Part shown: positions 45,917-57,008 of the stretch, piece after piece | Position numbering within the stretch: position 1 is the first letter of the stretch | How the letters are laid out: every line of letters begins with the position of its first letter | NCBI GenBank assembly: GCA_021521415.1 | Contig: JAIQDT010000194.1 | Coordinates: 1 to 64,000 of the forward strand | Source of the DNA: Bidens hawaiensis | Taxonomy: Eukaryota > Streptophyta > Magnoliopsida > Asterales > Asteraceae | DNA length: 64,000 nucleotides | Direction: 5' to 3' | Position numbers and translations under genes: made by a program | The notes under the pieces: generated by a model | Databases searched by the model: none | Seen by the model: only the letters and a program-made list of their open reading frames with translations | Told to the model about the DNA's origin: nothing

Positions 45917-46622
45917 GATCCTTGATTATTTGAGGATAATGGATCCCAAGGCAAAATCTCTTTTTCAGTTGTTATCTCCCCAACATCTTGTTCTCCTATT
46001 GCTGGTGAGAGTATATGGATGGTTGGGATCTTCGTATCTTCTGGAATCTTCAATGATGAAGCTAAATTTGCTAAAGCATCTGCCCCAGCATTCTCTTCTC
46101 TTGGTACCTGTATAATACTAAAAGAATCGAAGAACTTTGATAGTTCCTTCACAACATCTAGATATTTGATTAGTTTTTCACCTTTAATAGCATATGAGCC
46201 ATTAAAGTGGTTAGTCATCAATAACGAATCTACATATACTTGAAGATACCTGATCCTCATGTGTTTAGCTAATTGCAAACTTGCGATCAGAGCTTCGTAT
46301 TCCGCTTCATTATTGGTGGCTGGGAATGCCACGCAATGGACTGGGGTATTATGTCCCCTTGTGGCGATTTCAGTAGGATACCCAATCCTGTTCCTCTTAC
46401 GTTGGATGCTCCATCTGTAAAGAGGATCCAAGGATCCTTGGCTTCTTCCAGTTGTTGAACCTCCAAATCAGCTTCCTCTTGTATGTCACTACTGAAATCA
46501 GCCACAAAGTCTGCAAGTGCTTGTGACTTAATGGTTGTTCTGGGCTCATACTGAATATCATATGCACTCAATTTCACAACCCATTTAGCCATCCTTCCTG
46601 ACAATTCTGGTTTTCTAAGCAC
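45817..46622 (-). pseudogene. Gypsy RNase H plus second RNase H (degenerate)
   Basis: GRMAKWVVKLSAYDIQYEPR (end of the ordinary RNase H) leads to a second RNase H domain: WILFTDGASNVRGTGLGILL, then after a frame change NNEAEYEALIASLQLAKHM, QVYVDSLLMTNHFNG and REENAGADALANLASS. An additional archaeal-type RNase H after the reverse transcriptase is characteristic of the Tat lineage (family knowledge). Stops and a frame break occur near 46330, 46620 and 46640-46800. Confidence 0.85.
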
Positions 46623-46804
46623 ATTCTTAACAGGATAATTAGTTCATAAAATAATAGTATGTGTTTCAAAATAGTGTCTCAACTTGGTTAAGGCCATAAT
46701 CAAAGCAAGAATTAATTTTTCAAGGTGAGGATACCTGACTTCTGCATTTAACAGGCTTTTACTTACGTAATATACCGGGTGCTGTTATCCTTCATGATCC
46801 TTGG

Positions 46805-47963
46805 CTAGAACAGCATGATTGCATTTCCTGACACAACTAAGTATACGGACAACGCCTCACCATCTATTGGCTTCATCAAAGAGGGCGCTGAGGATAGATA
46901 ATCCTTAAGAGCCTTTAGTGCATCTTCATGCCTTTGAGTCCATTCAAACTTTTTATTTTTCCTCAAGATATCATAGAAGCCTTTGCACTTCTCTGAGGAT
47001 CTGGAAATGAATCTGTTGAGGGCAGTTATTCTTCCCGTCAGTCTTTGGACATCTTTAGCATTCCTAGGAGACTTTAAATTAATGATGGCTTCTATCTGAT
47101 CAGGGCTCGCTTCTATTCCCATTTTGGTCACCATGTATCCTAGAAACTTTCCAGCCTTAACACCAAAATGGCATTTTGACGGGTTTAGCTTCATGTTATA
47201 TTGGTCAAGGATATTGAATGCTTCTTCAAGGTCTCTTAGGTGATCCTCAGCCCTCTTCAAATTCACTACCATGTCATCTATGTAGACTTCCATGGTTTTG
47301 CCTAACTGATCCTTGAACATCATATTGACCAATCTTTGATATGTTGCCCCTGCATTTCTTAGTCCGAATGGCATAGCAATATAACAATATATGCCGGTAG
47401 GAGTCATGAATGTTGTATCCTCTTGATTAGATGGTTCCATCTGAATTTGTTGAAATCCAGAGGAAGCATCCATAAGGGTAAGCATCTCATGTCCTGCCGT
47501 TGCATCCACCATGGAGTCTATATGCGGTAAAGGGAAAGGATCCTTGGGGCATGTCTTGTTTAAATCGGTGAAATCGACACACACCCTCCATTTTCCATTC
47601 TTTTTTGAAACAACAACCACATTAGCCAACCATCGAGGATACTTAACCTCTCTGATCATACTGGCCTTAAGAAGTTTTCAACTTCTTCTTGTATGATCGC
47701 GTTCCTCTCAGGAGCGAATTTCCTCGCTTCTGATGGACGGGTTTAATAAAATAATCAAGGCCCAACTTATGAGTAATTACCTCCTTAGAAATACTTGTCA
47801 TGTCAAAATGTCTGAAAGCAAATGTGGATTTTCGTCGCTTTAGGAAGGATATCATATCCTCCTCGATATCGTCAGGGATACAGGATCCTAGGAACACCTT
47901 CGCGTCTGGATCTTCAGGATCTAAAGATACTTCTTTTACGTCTCGCTCCCGAGCTTCCAGCAC
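46805..47963 (-). pseudogene. Gypsy reverse transcriptase (degenerate)
   Basis: Upstream segment 47667-47963 (DIEEDMISFLKRRKSTFAFR) is followed by a frame change, then REVKYPRWLANVVVVSKKNG, CVDFTDLNKTCPKDPFPLP, LMDASSGFQQIQM, MPFGLRNAGATYQRLVN and active site EVYIDDMVV, and LNPSKCHFGVKAGKFLGY. The catalytic YIDD is intact. The frame ends at a stop at 46805 before the RNase H is complete. Confidence 0.9.
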
Positions 47964-48070
47964 GTCCCTAGGATGTTGCTGTAATTGCTATGCTATCGTT
48001 TGTTTAGCTGTCGGCTTCATTCATAAAGAATAATAATTCTTGTCTTCCACTTGGTCACCATCTATCCTTA

Positions 48071-50576
48071 CTACTCCCCAAGGAGTTGGTAGTTTGATGC
48101 ACTGAAGGTAAGAGAGGCTACAGCCTTCATTCCATGTATCCAAGGCCTGCCAAGAATAACGTTGCAACAAGAAAGATTGTCAATAACACAAAACTTTTGG
48201 TAAGAGTTTAACCCTTCGATGTATATCGGGAGTTTGAAGTCCCCCAATGTTTTCTTGGTTTCACCACTGAAACCCACTAGAACCAACGTTCTTGGGATGA
48301 TTTCTGAGTCCGGGATGTTCATTTTCTGTAGTACGTCATGTTGGATGATGTTGACCGAGCTTCCACCGTCGACTAGGATCCTGCGTACATAACGGTTAGC
48401 AATAAATAAAGTTATAATCAAACCATCGTGGTGAGGATCCTGGATGCTTGTCTTATTTTCTTCATCAAAGAAGATTCTTTTGTCAGTCGTCAAAGTAGTG
48501 GATATGACTGGTCGGTCTCCCTTCTCCAACTTTGTTTCTTTGGCGTGTCTTTTTGCCAAGGAGAAAGAAGTACCGCATATATCTGAGCCACCGGAGATGA
48601 AGTTGATTACTTGTGCGTCTAGTGGGGGTGGAGTTGCTTTATGTGGTACGTTTTCAGAATCCTGGATCCTAGGCTTTTTTCTTCCCAGAAGCTCTTTGAA
48701 ATGACCCTTACTCAGGAGGTATCCAATTTCCCTCCTTAAACCAATACAACCTTCTGTCTGATGGCCAAAGTCTTCATGGAATGCACACCACTTGGACTTG
48801 TCTTTGAAGGATGTTGTTTGCTCATCTTTTCGAGGCCACCTTGCTTTCTCTCCAAGATCCTTCATGGCACAAATCAACCCATGGGTATCAACAGAGAAGC
48901 AATACTCGGAAATACTTGGGCAGTCCTCATCATCTTCTCCTTCTTCAACTTCCCGGACATTTTGATTGTTGAATTTTGTGTACGGATTTGAGTCGTTGTT
49001 CCTGTATGAGGATCCTTGTTTCTGGTTAGATGACTCTTGTTTTGTTGGAGCTCCTGATCGTTCTTGGATCTTCTTGTCATCCTCTAGCCTTATAAATCTG
49101 AGTGCCCTATTTCTGACTTCATCAAAAGTCATGCATGGGGTCATCACAAGATCGTCATAAAATGTGGAGCCCCTTTGAAGTCCCATCTTGAACGCTTCAA
49201 CCGCCGTAGCCATGTCAATATTCGGTATTTCTAAGGCTTCCCTTCCAAACTTTGTAACAAAATCCCTTAAGGATTCATCACGAAGTTAGATAACTCTATA
49301 TAAATCACTAGTTAATTTCTCGAATTTTCTACTACAAGAAAATTGGCTATTGAACAAATTAACTAAGTGAGAAAAAGAAGTAACGGAAAAGGGTGGAAGA
49401 CTTAGCAGCCATTTTAATGCGGATCCTGTTAGTGTGGATCCGAAGTCTTTGCACAAGCAAGCTTCCTTGAGTCTCTCCGGGATAGGGTTGATTTCCAAAC
49501 GCTCCCTATATTGTGCAACGTGCTCTTCAGGATCGGTGGTCCCATCATAAGTCTTCATGTTGGGGGTCTGGAACCGCATCAGGATTTCAACATCACAGAT
49601 AGGTGGAGCAAATCTGGATAACTTATGACTTCCCTCAGGTATCTCGGGATTGGTCGTATCACCCCGGGAACACTTGATATCATATCCTTGAGCTTCTGTA
49701 GCTCTTTGGCCATAGCTTGGTTGATACCTGCATCCTGCACGGGACCACGGTTAGCGTTAAAGGATATAGGATCATATGGGTTACCTCTTTGCTGGGTGAA
49801 GGTAGGAATCCCGGATGAGTAGCTGGGATAAGCAGAATCTGCGATAGGAGTTGGTCCTCCAGAAGCTATGGTCTGCATGGGGATAATGTCTCCTTCATGG
49901 ACCTCCGAAGACCTTTGATGTTGAACCCCTGAGAATCCTTGATCCTTGAAGAAGGATCCTTGATTGTGGATGAAGGATCCTAGTGGTTGGGAGTTAAAGG
50001 ATCCTTGAAGATACAATCCGGAGGATCCTGGTTGAAGGATCGATGGTCCTTGCTGAAAGATTGAGGATCCTTGAGCTGGTTGAACCATGGACTCCTGTTG
50101 AAGGATAGATGATCCTTGCTGGAAAATCGAGGATCCCTGAGCGTGCTGACCCATAGATCCTGGTTGAAGGATAGATGATCCTTGCTGGAATATGGAGGAT
50201 CCTTGAGTCTGTTGAGCCACAGATCCTGAAGTAGTGAAATCCAGAATCATTGGCATTAAAGGAGTCTGATCCCCCAGTGGCCTTTTATTCTTCTTGAGAT
50301 CTTCAATTTCACGTAGGATCTTCTGGTTGGTTTTGTTCTGCTGCTCCATGTATGCCTTAACCTGTGAAAACATAGCAGAAACATCATTGTTAGAGTTAAC
50401 CACCGAAGTGGCAGTAGTGTTCTTTGAGCTCTGGAAGACTGGAATTTGTGTCTTGTTTCCAGTAGCAGTAGCCCTCGGTGCTCCCGTGATTGGAGGAGGC
50501 ATCGGCGGCAAAGTCTTGATGAGAGAGAAACCCAAGATGGCATGGTTGATGAAACAGAGGTTGATTGAGAGGTCAT
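48071..50576 (-). pseudogene. Gypsy gag and protease (degenerate)
   Basis: Starts MTSQSTSVSSTMPSW at 50576; a 1-base loss near 50513 breaks the frame. Then comes a region of 22-residue repeats (QGSSIFQQGSSILQPG type, about 49930-50225), a retrotransposon gag core (MKTYDGTTDPEEHVAQYRER, LTGSALKWLLSLP, 49286-49579), another stop at 49286-49288, and continuation through 49213-48071. That part has a CAFHEDFGHQTEGC zinc knuckle (about 48770) and a protease-like VDGGSSVNII (about 48355). At least three disruptions. Confidence 0.88.
49930..50225 (-). repeat. 66-bp tandem repeats inside gypsy gag
   Basis: Three good copies and a diverged fourth of a 22-codon unit (QGSSIFQQGSSILQPGS...). At DNA level they are rich in GGATCC and GATCCTT. 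Confidence 0.85.
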
Positions 50577-50662
50577 TGATGGTGATATGGGTATGAAAGG
50601 TTGAATATTGATAAGGTATTTTCTGGATTATAGCACCAATCGCCCCACGGTGGGCGCCAAAT

Positions 50663-51417
50663 TGTTTTGGATAAAAATCAGCTAAGGATAAAGTATCCAA
50701 ATCTGTAAAGTGAGGTATAGTGCTATGTTGATAATAACGAATATGTAATCGAAATCTTGATGTACACAATGATTTGATCACGAGGGAAAAAGCCCTTGAA
50801 TACGATAATCTTACTTCGGTCAAAACTTAACAAGGTAATCTTTGGTCGAATCACTTCGGTCAAGGATTAACGAGGTACCCTTTAGTCTGATAGTACGTGA
50901 TTATAGTAATCTCCGGCACAAAAAACCCCCGGACGGTGAAAACTATCACCGTCAAGTTTATTAATCGAATAAAGGGTGTTACAATTGGTGGAGATTATGA
51001 TCAGTGATACAATATTATCTAAGTGTGTGTGTATTGCTAGCCTTGCTTGTCCTTGGATGATTATGAACGTGTACTATATATAGGTAGTGTGCCCTAACTG
51101 ATCATAACTCAATTTAAATAGGAAAAGAATAACAAATATCCTAATTTTAGCCTAGAATCAAGTCTTTCCATAATTATAGCTCTTTCCTTCATTATCCACG
51201 CGGTATATTAATTTGATTGCGAGATTATAGCTCTGACTTGGTCATTTAGCCGTTATACCTGCCATAAATATCAAGATAACAAAGGAAAATTGTTAATAAA
51301 TAATAGGTACTGAGGATCATTGATCCTAACAGGATCTGCAACATATTCTAAGGATAATTGATCCATATTTTATGCCAGGATAACATATCCACAGTGTCAA
51401 ATTTCCGCGTACTAACA
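50663..51417 (-). repeat. LTR-c (5' LTR of the full gypsy copy)
   Basis: 755 bp, plus strand TGTTTTGG to CGCGTACTAACA, followed at 51418-51422 by CCGCT. A minus-strand TATA-like CCTATATATAGTAC lies at about 51071-51084. Confidence 0.95.
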
Positions 51418-52690
51418 CCGCTAATGACCAGTGAATGAACATACAGCAACATTTCCATCCTAAAGAATTTTGCTTTGTATCTCTTTCTCTCTCAAAGAAT
51501 TAGCACTCTCTCCCTTCACTGCCACCAGATTAAGTACCTTGAGCCGTTCGTTGCCGGTTTGAGCCATTGGAACACCTCCAGCCTTTCTCTGCCGTTTGAA
51601 GCCACCATCGCCCCGCGTCCAAACACTTTCTATAAGTGGACAGTGTCTCGGCCATCTTCGTTTCCAAAATATTTTTGTAATCTTCACGGGTTACTTATTG
51701 TTCGTTTATCTCAGCTTGTTATATATACAAAATCAAACATGTTATACGTATTTTTATGCATCATGTTTTAAATTAAATAAGTTATACGTCGTGTTTTAGC
51801 CAATTCTATGTAAGCTATGCACAAAATTTTGGAGCGTGCGGTCTACTGGAAGCAACCTCTTTATCTTTAGGGATATAGGTGGGGTTTGCCTACATTCCAT
51901 CCACCCAGAGCCTACTGGTGGTTTTGGCTATTTGTGAGATTTATTGGGTATGGTTATTGTTGTATTTGTTTAAAATCATGCAAAGATGCTAATATCTACT
52001 TAGATTTTGTGATTGTATGAAGATTAGGTCATAGATCGTATAAATCATAGTTTCATGATTACTTATTGAGTTGTTTATCCTAATTTCCGATCAATCAGAT
52101 TATTACTTTTATATCCGATTCTGTACAATGTTTGTGTTTTAAATTTGTATATTTGGGTTTTAAAGTTATTAGATTAGTAAGTATGTTAAATTGTTTTGAA
52201 GTGCAGTTTTGGTTTGAGAAACTAGAATGTTTTAGGTGTGTCAATTTCGTAGGTATGCTTAAATTTCAAATATGTTTAATTATTAGATATTGAAGGTTTC
52301 TATTTGGTAAATTATTAAGCGATGTCCCGTTTAATTTTATTTTCATAGTAATTTCTTCGTGTTGTGCATTATAGACTTTCATAGGTTGTCTTCATTTTAA
52401 TCATCATGAGCATAGAAATTCCCATCTGAAATTGATTTAGAAATTAATTTTGGATTATCTTCGTTTTATAACCACTTTTTAAATGTTTTATTTCATTTAG
52501 GATATGAATCTTTATTACATGATTGTTTGTTGAGAGAAGTACTAATTGTGTTCCTATGGTTTATGGAAGAGGCACTTTGAGTCCCTTAAACTTGATAGAA
52601 CCGACTGAGTTCCTAGGGGGTGTTTGGTAGAGGGAATTGAGGGGTGAGAAATGGAATTGGAAAGAATTCTCTTGTTTGTTTATGAAAGAA
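51418..52690. repeat. Flanking segment A', second copy
   Basis: Matches 41538-42794 at about 98-99% by eye and contains a 14-bp stretch (CCACCATCGCCCCG near 51603) missing from the other copy. Its right end runs into the complete Harbinger element. Confidence 0.92.
51839..51972 (+). repeat. Au-like SINE 3' part (copy in segment A')
   Basis: Duplicate of 41940-42075 with a few substitutions. It is part of the segmental duplication, not an independent insertion. Confidence 0.6.
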
Positions 52691-53059
52691 AGAGGTGAGA
52701 AATGGAAATAAACCATTTCCATTTCTCTGATTTTGTTTCTCTAAAAAAAGCGGAGAATTGGATTTCTAGGGTTTCATTTCTCAGCCTCACTCTCTCACGC
52801 CTCTCCCTGCTGTTCGATCTACAGCAGCAAACTCACGCCTCTCCCTGTTGTTCGATCGACTTGCAGCCTCTAATCACCCACAAATCATCTCCAATCCAAG
52901 AACCGAGTTCGTATTCGCGATCCTTGCTTCGATTCCAACGATCCTAGGTATGAAACTTTCATTTTTTCGACTTTCTTATGCTCGACCAGACCTAAACCTC
53001 GATCCAAACTCAGATGCTGATGTCGATTGTTATCGTGGGATGTTTGTATGTTGTTGGTA

Positions 53060-54135
53060 ATCGATTTAGATATGTTAGATTTCAATGGTTTATGTTTAAT
53101 TCGACTCTTGATGAAATCTTTGATGTCTAGGTTGGAAATTGAACATTATATGGTATGAAATTGATGAGTTTGAATCATGAATTTTATGTTAGAATGATAT
53201 TTAGATGCTAGGTTGAATGTTGGAACAGATAAATTGAATGTTTACATGAGTTGCTTGAATGCTGTTGCTGATGAAATCTGTAATGCTGTTTTGTTCAAAC
53301 AATATTTTGATCATAACAGATGCAAATTGATCGTTTCTTGAGTCTAACATTAAGTTCAAAGAGTCTAGTTTCAAACCCCACTGGTTTCGTAATTTTTAGA
53401 GAAGTTTTGATTACCCAAACGTGAAAAATAAAACCGAAGGTCAAATCTGTTTTTGACTGACAGATTTTAGGTCCACTTCTAAAGAGCATAACTCTCTTGT
53501 TTTTGAAGTTTTAGACTTCATTCCTCTTTCTAATGAACATTTTAAGTGTCTAGAATATTTCCCAATTGGCCTTGTATGCAAATCCTGAGTAGTCAATTTT
53601 TGAGAAATTTTGACATTTACAAACTCTGAACAGTAAGTTTTAGATACCTTTGATAATTAGCATTTTAGTTGAAAACCTTATGCATACTTTAAAATTTGAG
53701 AAAAATATATAAACACCTAGAGATGTTGAAGTTTCTGTGAAAATATTTTCATAATTTATTTCAATTGTTTTGTTGATAAATAAATCTATATTTACAAACT
53801 CAAATCTGACCAAAAAACTCAGATTTCTACATATCAACAAATCATCACTTTTTACACCATTTTTATCTAGAAATTGACTTGTAACTCACATGGAAATCTT
53901 AGGGATCTTGTATAACATTGACTTGTAACTCACATGGAAACTTGGATGTTCAATTTCATCCAAATTAACATATATATTGATGTAAACATTGGCAATTAAA
54001 CAACATTCAGCAAGTCAGTGAATAAAGTAGCCTGTAATCATTTTTCTTGCTTTCATGATTACTTTGTTGCTAATATTTGGATTATATTTTGGAGTTATTT
54101 GCTTTTCTTGAATTTTCTTATATTTTTATGTGTAG
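53060..54135 (+). other. Noncoding 5' region of the Harbinger element
   Basis: AT-rich, no coding features. It contains a 25-bp direct repeat (GACTTGTAACTCACATGGAAA) at about 53875 and 53920. Probably leader or intron upstream of the transposase; an acceptor-like TTTATGTGTAG ends at 54135. Confidence 0.5.
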
Positions 54136-55488
54136 ATGGCAAGATCACCTTCCAGACAAAGAATAGTTGCCATAGGTGCATTTTATGTCATTTATGTTAC
54201 GATTCGTTGGTGAATGTTGTGTACTTATCATTTGAGTCGGTCGATTGAGTCAATGACTTTACGTACAAAATATTTAATGAGTTACCATAATAGGCGTGAA
54301 AACATGGTGAGGATGGTTTATGAAAGTGATGTTACGAGTGTTGTTAACATAAGAATGAATATACATGCATTTACAACACTTTGTGATATGCTAGAAACTA
54401 GAGGGGGACTAAAGAATAGTAAAAACATGCTAGTTGATGAGCAAGTTGCTATGTTTTTACATACCTTTGCTCATAATGCAAAGAATAGGATACTAGTTAA
54501 CAGATTTCATCGGTCCGGGGAAACTGTAAGTTGGTATTTCAAGTTAGTCTTAAATGCTATATGTCGATTACACAAAGAACTCTACAAGTCACCCGTGCCA
54601 GTGCCAGATAATGAAACTGATGAAAGATGGAAATGGTTTAAGGTTAGTCAAACACATTTTTTATTAAAGATATTTTTTGCTAACATAAATTAGTAAGTAA
54701 TGTTTTCTTTTAACTCAGGGTTGCTTAGGAGCATTAGATGGAACATACATTAAAGTTAAAGTCCCTGCTATTGATAGAAAACCTTATAGGACAAGAAAAG
54801 GGCAGATTTGTACTAACGTACTCGGAGTATGTACGAGAGACCTTTTATTTACGTATGTCTTAGCGGGATGGGAGGGTTCTGCAGCTGTAGTAGAGTTTTG
54901 CGTGATGCAATCAGTAGACCCAATGGTCTTAAAATAACTCCGGGTATGTGATAGACAATTTTCAAAGAATATACATAGATTTAAGTATGATAATTAACAT
55001 AGAGTTTATGGTTAATTGTAGGAACATACTACCTTTGTGATGCTGGTTATACAAATGGTGAAGGATTTTTAACTCCATATCGAGGTCAACGTTATCATCT
55101 TAACGATTGGTCTCGTCCTCCTACGAATGCTAAGGAGTTCTTTAATATGAGACATTCATCGGCCAGGAATGTTATAGAAAGATGTTTCGGAATGATTAAA
55201 GATAGATGGGCTATTTTGCGTGATAACTCATATCGTCCCATAGAGTCCATGCCACGTATCATCATTGCTTGTTGTTTATTGCACAATTTCATACGAACAA
55301 CAATGAGTGAAGACCCTCTTGATAACGAAATCCCAGTAAATCACACACAACCTGCAAATGACCATGACAGTGTTATTTCTATGATCGAGCCCTTACAAGA
55401 ATGGACCGATCGTAGAGACCTTCTTGCTAATGAAATGTTTAATAGTTGGACTGCGATGCGTGCGCAGCGTGCCAACAATGTTTCTTAA
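54136..55488 (+). pseudogene. Harbinger DDE transposase (HARBI1-like), three exons, damaged
   Basis: Apparent exons 54136-54642, 54719-54943 and 55022-55488, with GT/AG introns of 76 and 78 bp. Exon 1 encodes the helix-turn-helix region (MNIHAFTTLCDMLETRGGL, VAMFLHTFAHNAKNR). The DDE_Tnp_4 core shows the first D in [13 protein letters not shown], the second in YLCDAGYTNGEGFL and the E in NVIERCFGMIKDRW, with the usual LLHNFIR after it. Damage: in-frame TGA at 54211-54213 and a 1-base loss near 54884, just after LAGWEGSAA. Otherwise length and motifs are normal. It would cut and paste the element with the Myb partner downstream. Confidence 0.88.
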
Positions 55489-55655
55489 TTATGTTTGACA
55501 ATTATGTATTTTTTATTTGTAGAACCAAGGATGTTTCTTATTAATGTTTATTTATGCACTTTATTTGTTTCTTATTAATGTTTCTTGTTATATTTGTATT
55601 TGTAGTTACATGAATTATGATTTTTAATTGTATAATTATGCATTTGTACGTAGAC

Positions 55656-56705
55656 ATGGCAGATTCAAATATAGTGAGAGGAGTTACTCGGAGCAAGCAT
55701 ACCTGGACAAATGATGAAGATGCAAAGCTAATTGATGCATTAATGGAGATACATGCATCCGGAAAGTATGCTGGTGCTGACAATGGATTCAAACCAGGTT
55801 ATTTAAATGGTGTTCAACAATTGCTAGATGTAAGTCTTCCTAACTCTGGCCTCAAAGCAGAACCACATATAAAGTCTAGGATGAAGACATGGAAGACACA
55901 CTTTAGCATTGTATATGATATGGTGCATACAAGTGGGTTTGGTTGGGATGAACAAAAATGTTGTATTATTGCCGATGATAGTGTTTGGAATGAATACGTG
56001 AAGGTATATTCTAAAAAATATATTTTTTAGATTTTAAAATTTTAGTCTAATTTATTTGTAATTGTCTTGTAGTCTCACAAAGGTGCTGTGAATTTTCGTG
56101 ACAAGTCATTTCCTTTCTATGACAAATTGTGTACCATATTCGGTAAGGATAGAGCTACTGGTAGTAAAGCAGTTGACCTTGGAGAAGAAGATGATGTTCA
56201 AGAGACGCAAAAAAGCTCACCTGTTGATATTGAAGACTTTGATTTTGTTGATGAAGCCGTTCCAAATGTTGATAGATCTGAAGGACAAACAGGAAGTGTA
56301 ACAAGCAAGCGCAAAAGAGGTAGAAGCACGGATGCAGATGAGATATATCGAGAGTCTTGCAAAGATATCAAGGAAGTTTTGCTTCGATTTGGGGAGATGG
56401 TGGGTGAACAACTTAGCAAAGAAGGTATGGAGGCTCGTGAAATCTATGAAAAGGTTAGTGATGAGTTGAAAGCTTTACCAGGTATCACTACGAAAAAACG
56501 GTTCAAAGCAGCTCATTTGATTGGTAAAGATGTGGATCTAGGACGTTCTTTTCTTGCGTTGACAATAGAAGAGAAAATTGAGATGGTCGAGTTGTATACC
56601 GATGTTTCAATGGGACAGTTGTGTATGGTTGAAGTATGTTTTGTATGTGAATTGGTTTTAACTATGGTTGATGTTTTTTGCTTAAAAACTATATTTTGTA
56701 TGTGA
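55656..56705 (+). CDS. Myb/SANT-like DNA-binding protein of the Harbinger element (two exons)
   Basis: Exon 1 55656-56003 (116 codons, MADSNIVRGVTRSKHTW), GT/AG intron 56004-56072, exon 2 56073-56705. About 326 residues with no stops. The N-terminal Myb/SANT-like (trihelix-type) domain has the tryptophan pattern HTWTNDEDAKLIDALMEI (about 15-32), KSRMKTWKTHFS (about 76-87) and GFGWDEQKCCIIADDSVWNEYV. The C-terminal half has an acidic stretch, a basic KRKRGR nuclear-localisation-like motif and a helical tail. In Harbinger elements this partner binds the terminal repeats and brings the transposase into the nucleus (family knowledge). The last 20 residues may reflect read-on past the natural end. 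Confidence 0.82.
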
Positions 56706-57008
56706 ATTGGTTTGATCAATGCATATTTTGGTTGGAATTTATGCATCTTTTTATATGTTTTTTATTTTTTAATAAATATTTGTTATGAAAAAAATACTTG
56801 TGCTAATGATAAAGTTGATATAATTCTCTGTTTATTTCCTATGTACCAAACAAGAGAAATGATTCTCAGCTATATTTCTCTACTGAAATCTTTGTACTAC
56901 CAAACAGAATAGTCAATTCTCATTCTCCAGACCAATTCCCTTTCTCTGCAATTCCATTTCTCTATTCCATTTCTCTACAATTCCATTCTCTGTACCAAAC
57001 ATGGTTTT
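56706..57008 (+). other. 3' subterminal region of the Harbinger element
   Basis: Noncoding, with repeated CAATTCCATTTCTCT words that mirror AGAAATGGAATTG at the left end, possible binding sites for the Myb/transposase pair. Confidence 0.6.

Larger units (their letters stand above)
43141..51417 (-). mobile_element. Ty3/gypsy (Tat-type) LTR retrotransposon, full length but degenerate
   Basis: 8.28 kb with 755-bp LTRs at both ends (LTR-b 43141-43895, LTR-c 50663-51417; about 9 differences). On the minus strand, LTR-c is 5' and is followed by a TGGCGCC-type primer site. LTR-b is preceded by the purine tract TTTTAGGGGAAAT. The interior carries gag with protease, reverse transcriptase, RNase H followed by a second (archaeal-like) RNase H, and integrase. 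That is the order of the Tat/Ogre-related group. Every ORF is broken by stops or frameshifts. The CCGCT target copy adjoins LTR-c but not LTR-b, because LTR-b is joined to a second, truncated element. Confidence 0.93.
52616..57008 (+). mobile_element. PIF/Harbinger DNA transposon, 4.4 kb
   Basis: The left end GGGGGTGTTTGGTAGAGGGAATTG and the right end (reverse complement AAAACCATGTTTGGTACAGAGAATGG) are imperfect inverted repeats, followed inward by shared AGAAATGGAATTG words. A 3-bp CTA flanks both sides (52613-52615 and 57009-57011), fitting a Harbinger target duplication. Inside, both on the plus strand, are a DDE transposase gene and a Myb/SANT-like gene, the two-gene content of autonomous members. 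The transposase is broken, so this copy would need help in trans. Confidence 0.85.

Noticed and set aside
49579..50823. 414-codon minus-strand ORF starting inside LTR-c
   Set aside because: Its first 80 codons are translated LTR and primer-site sequence. The real gag start is the MTSQSTSV methionine just downstream of the primer site.
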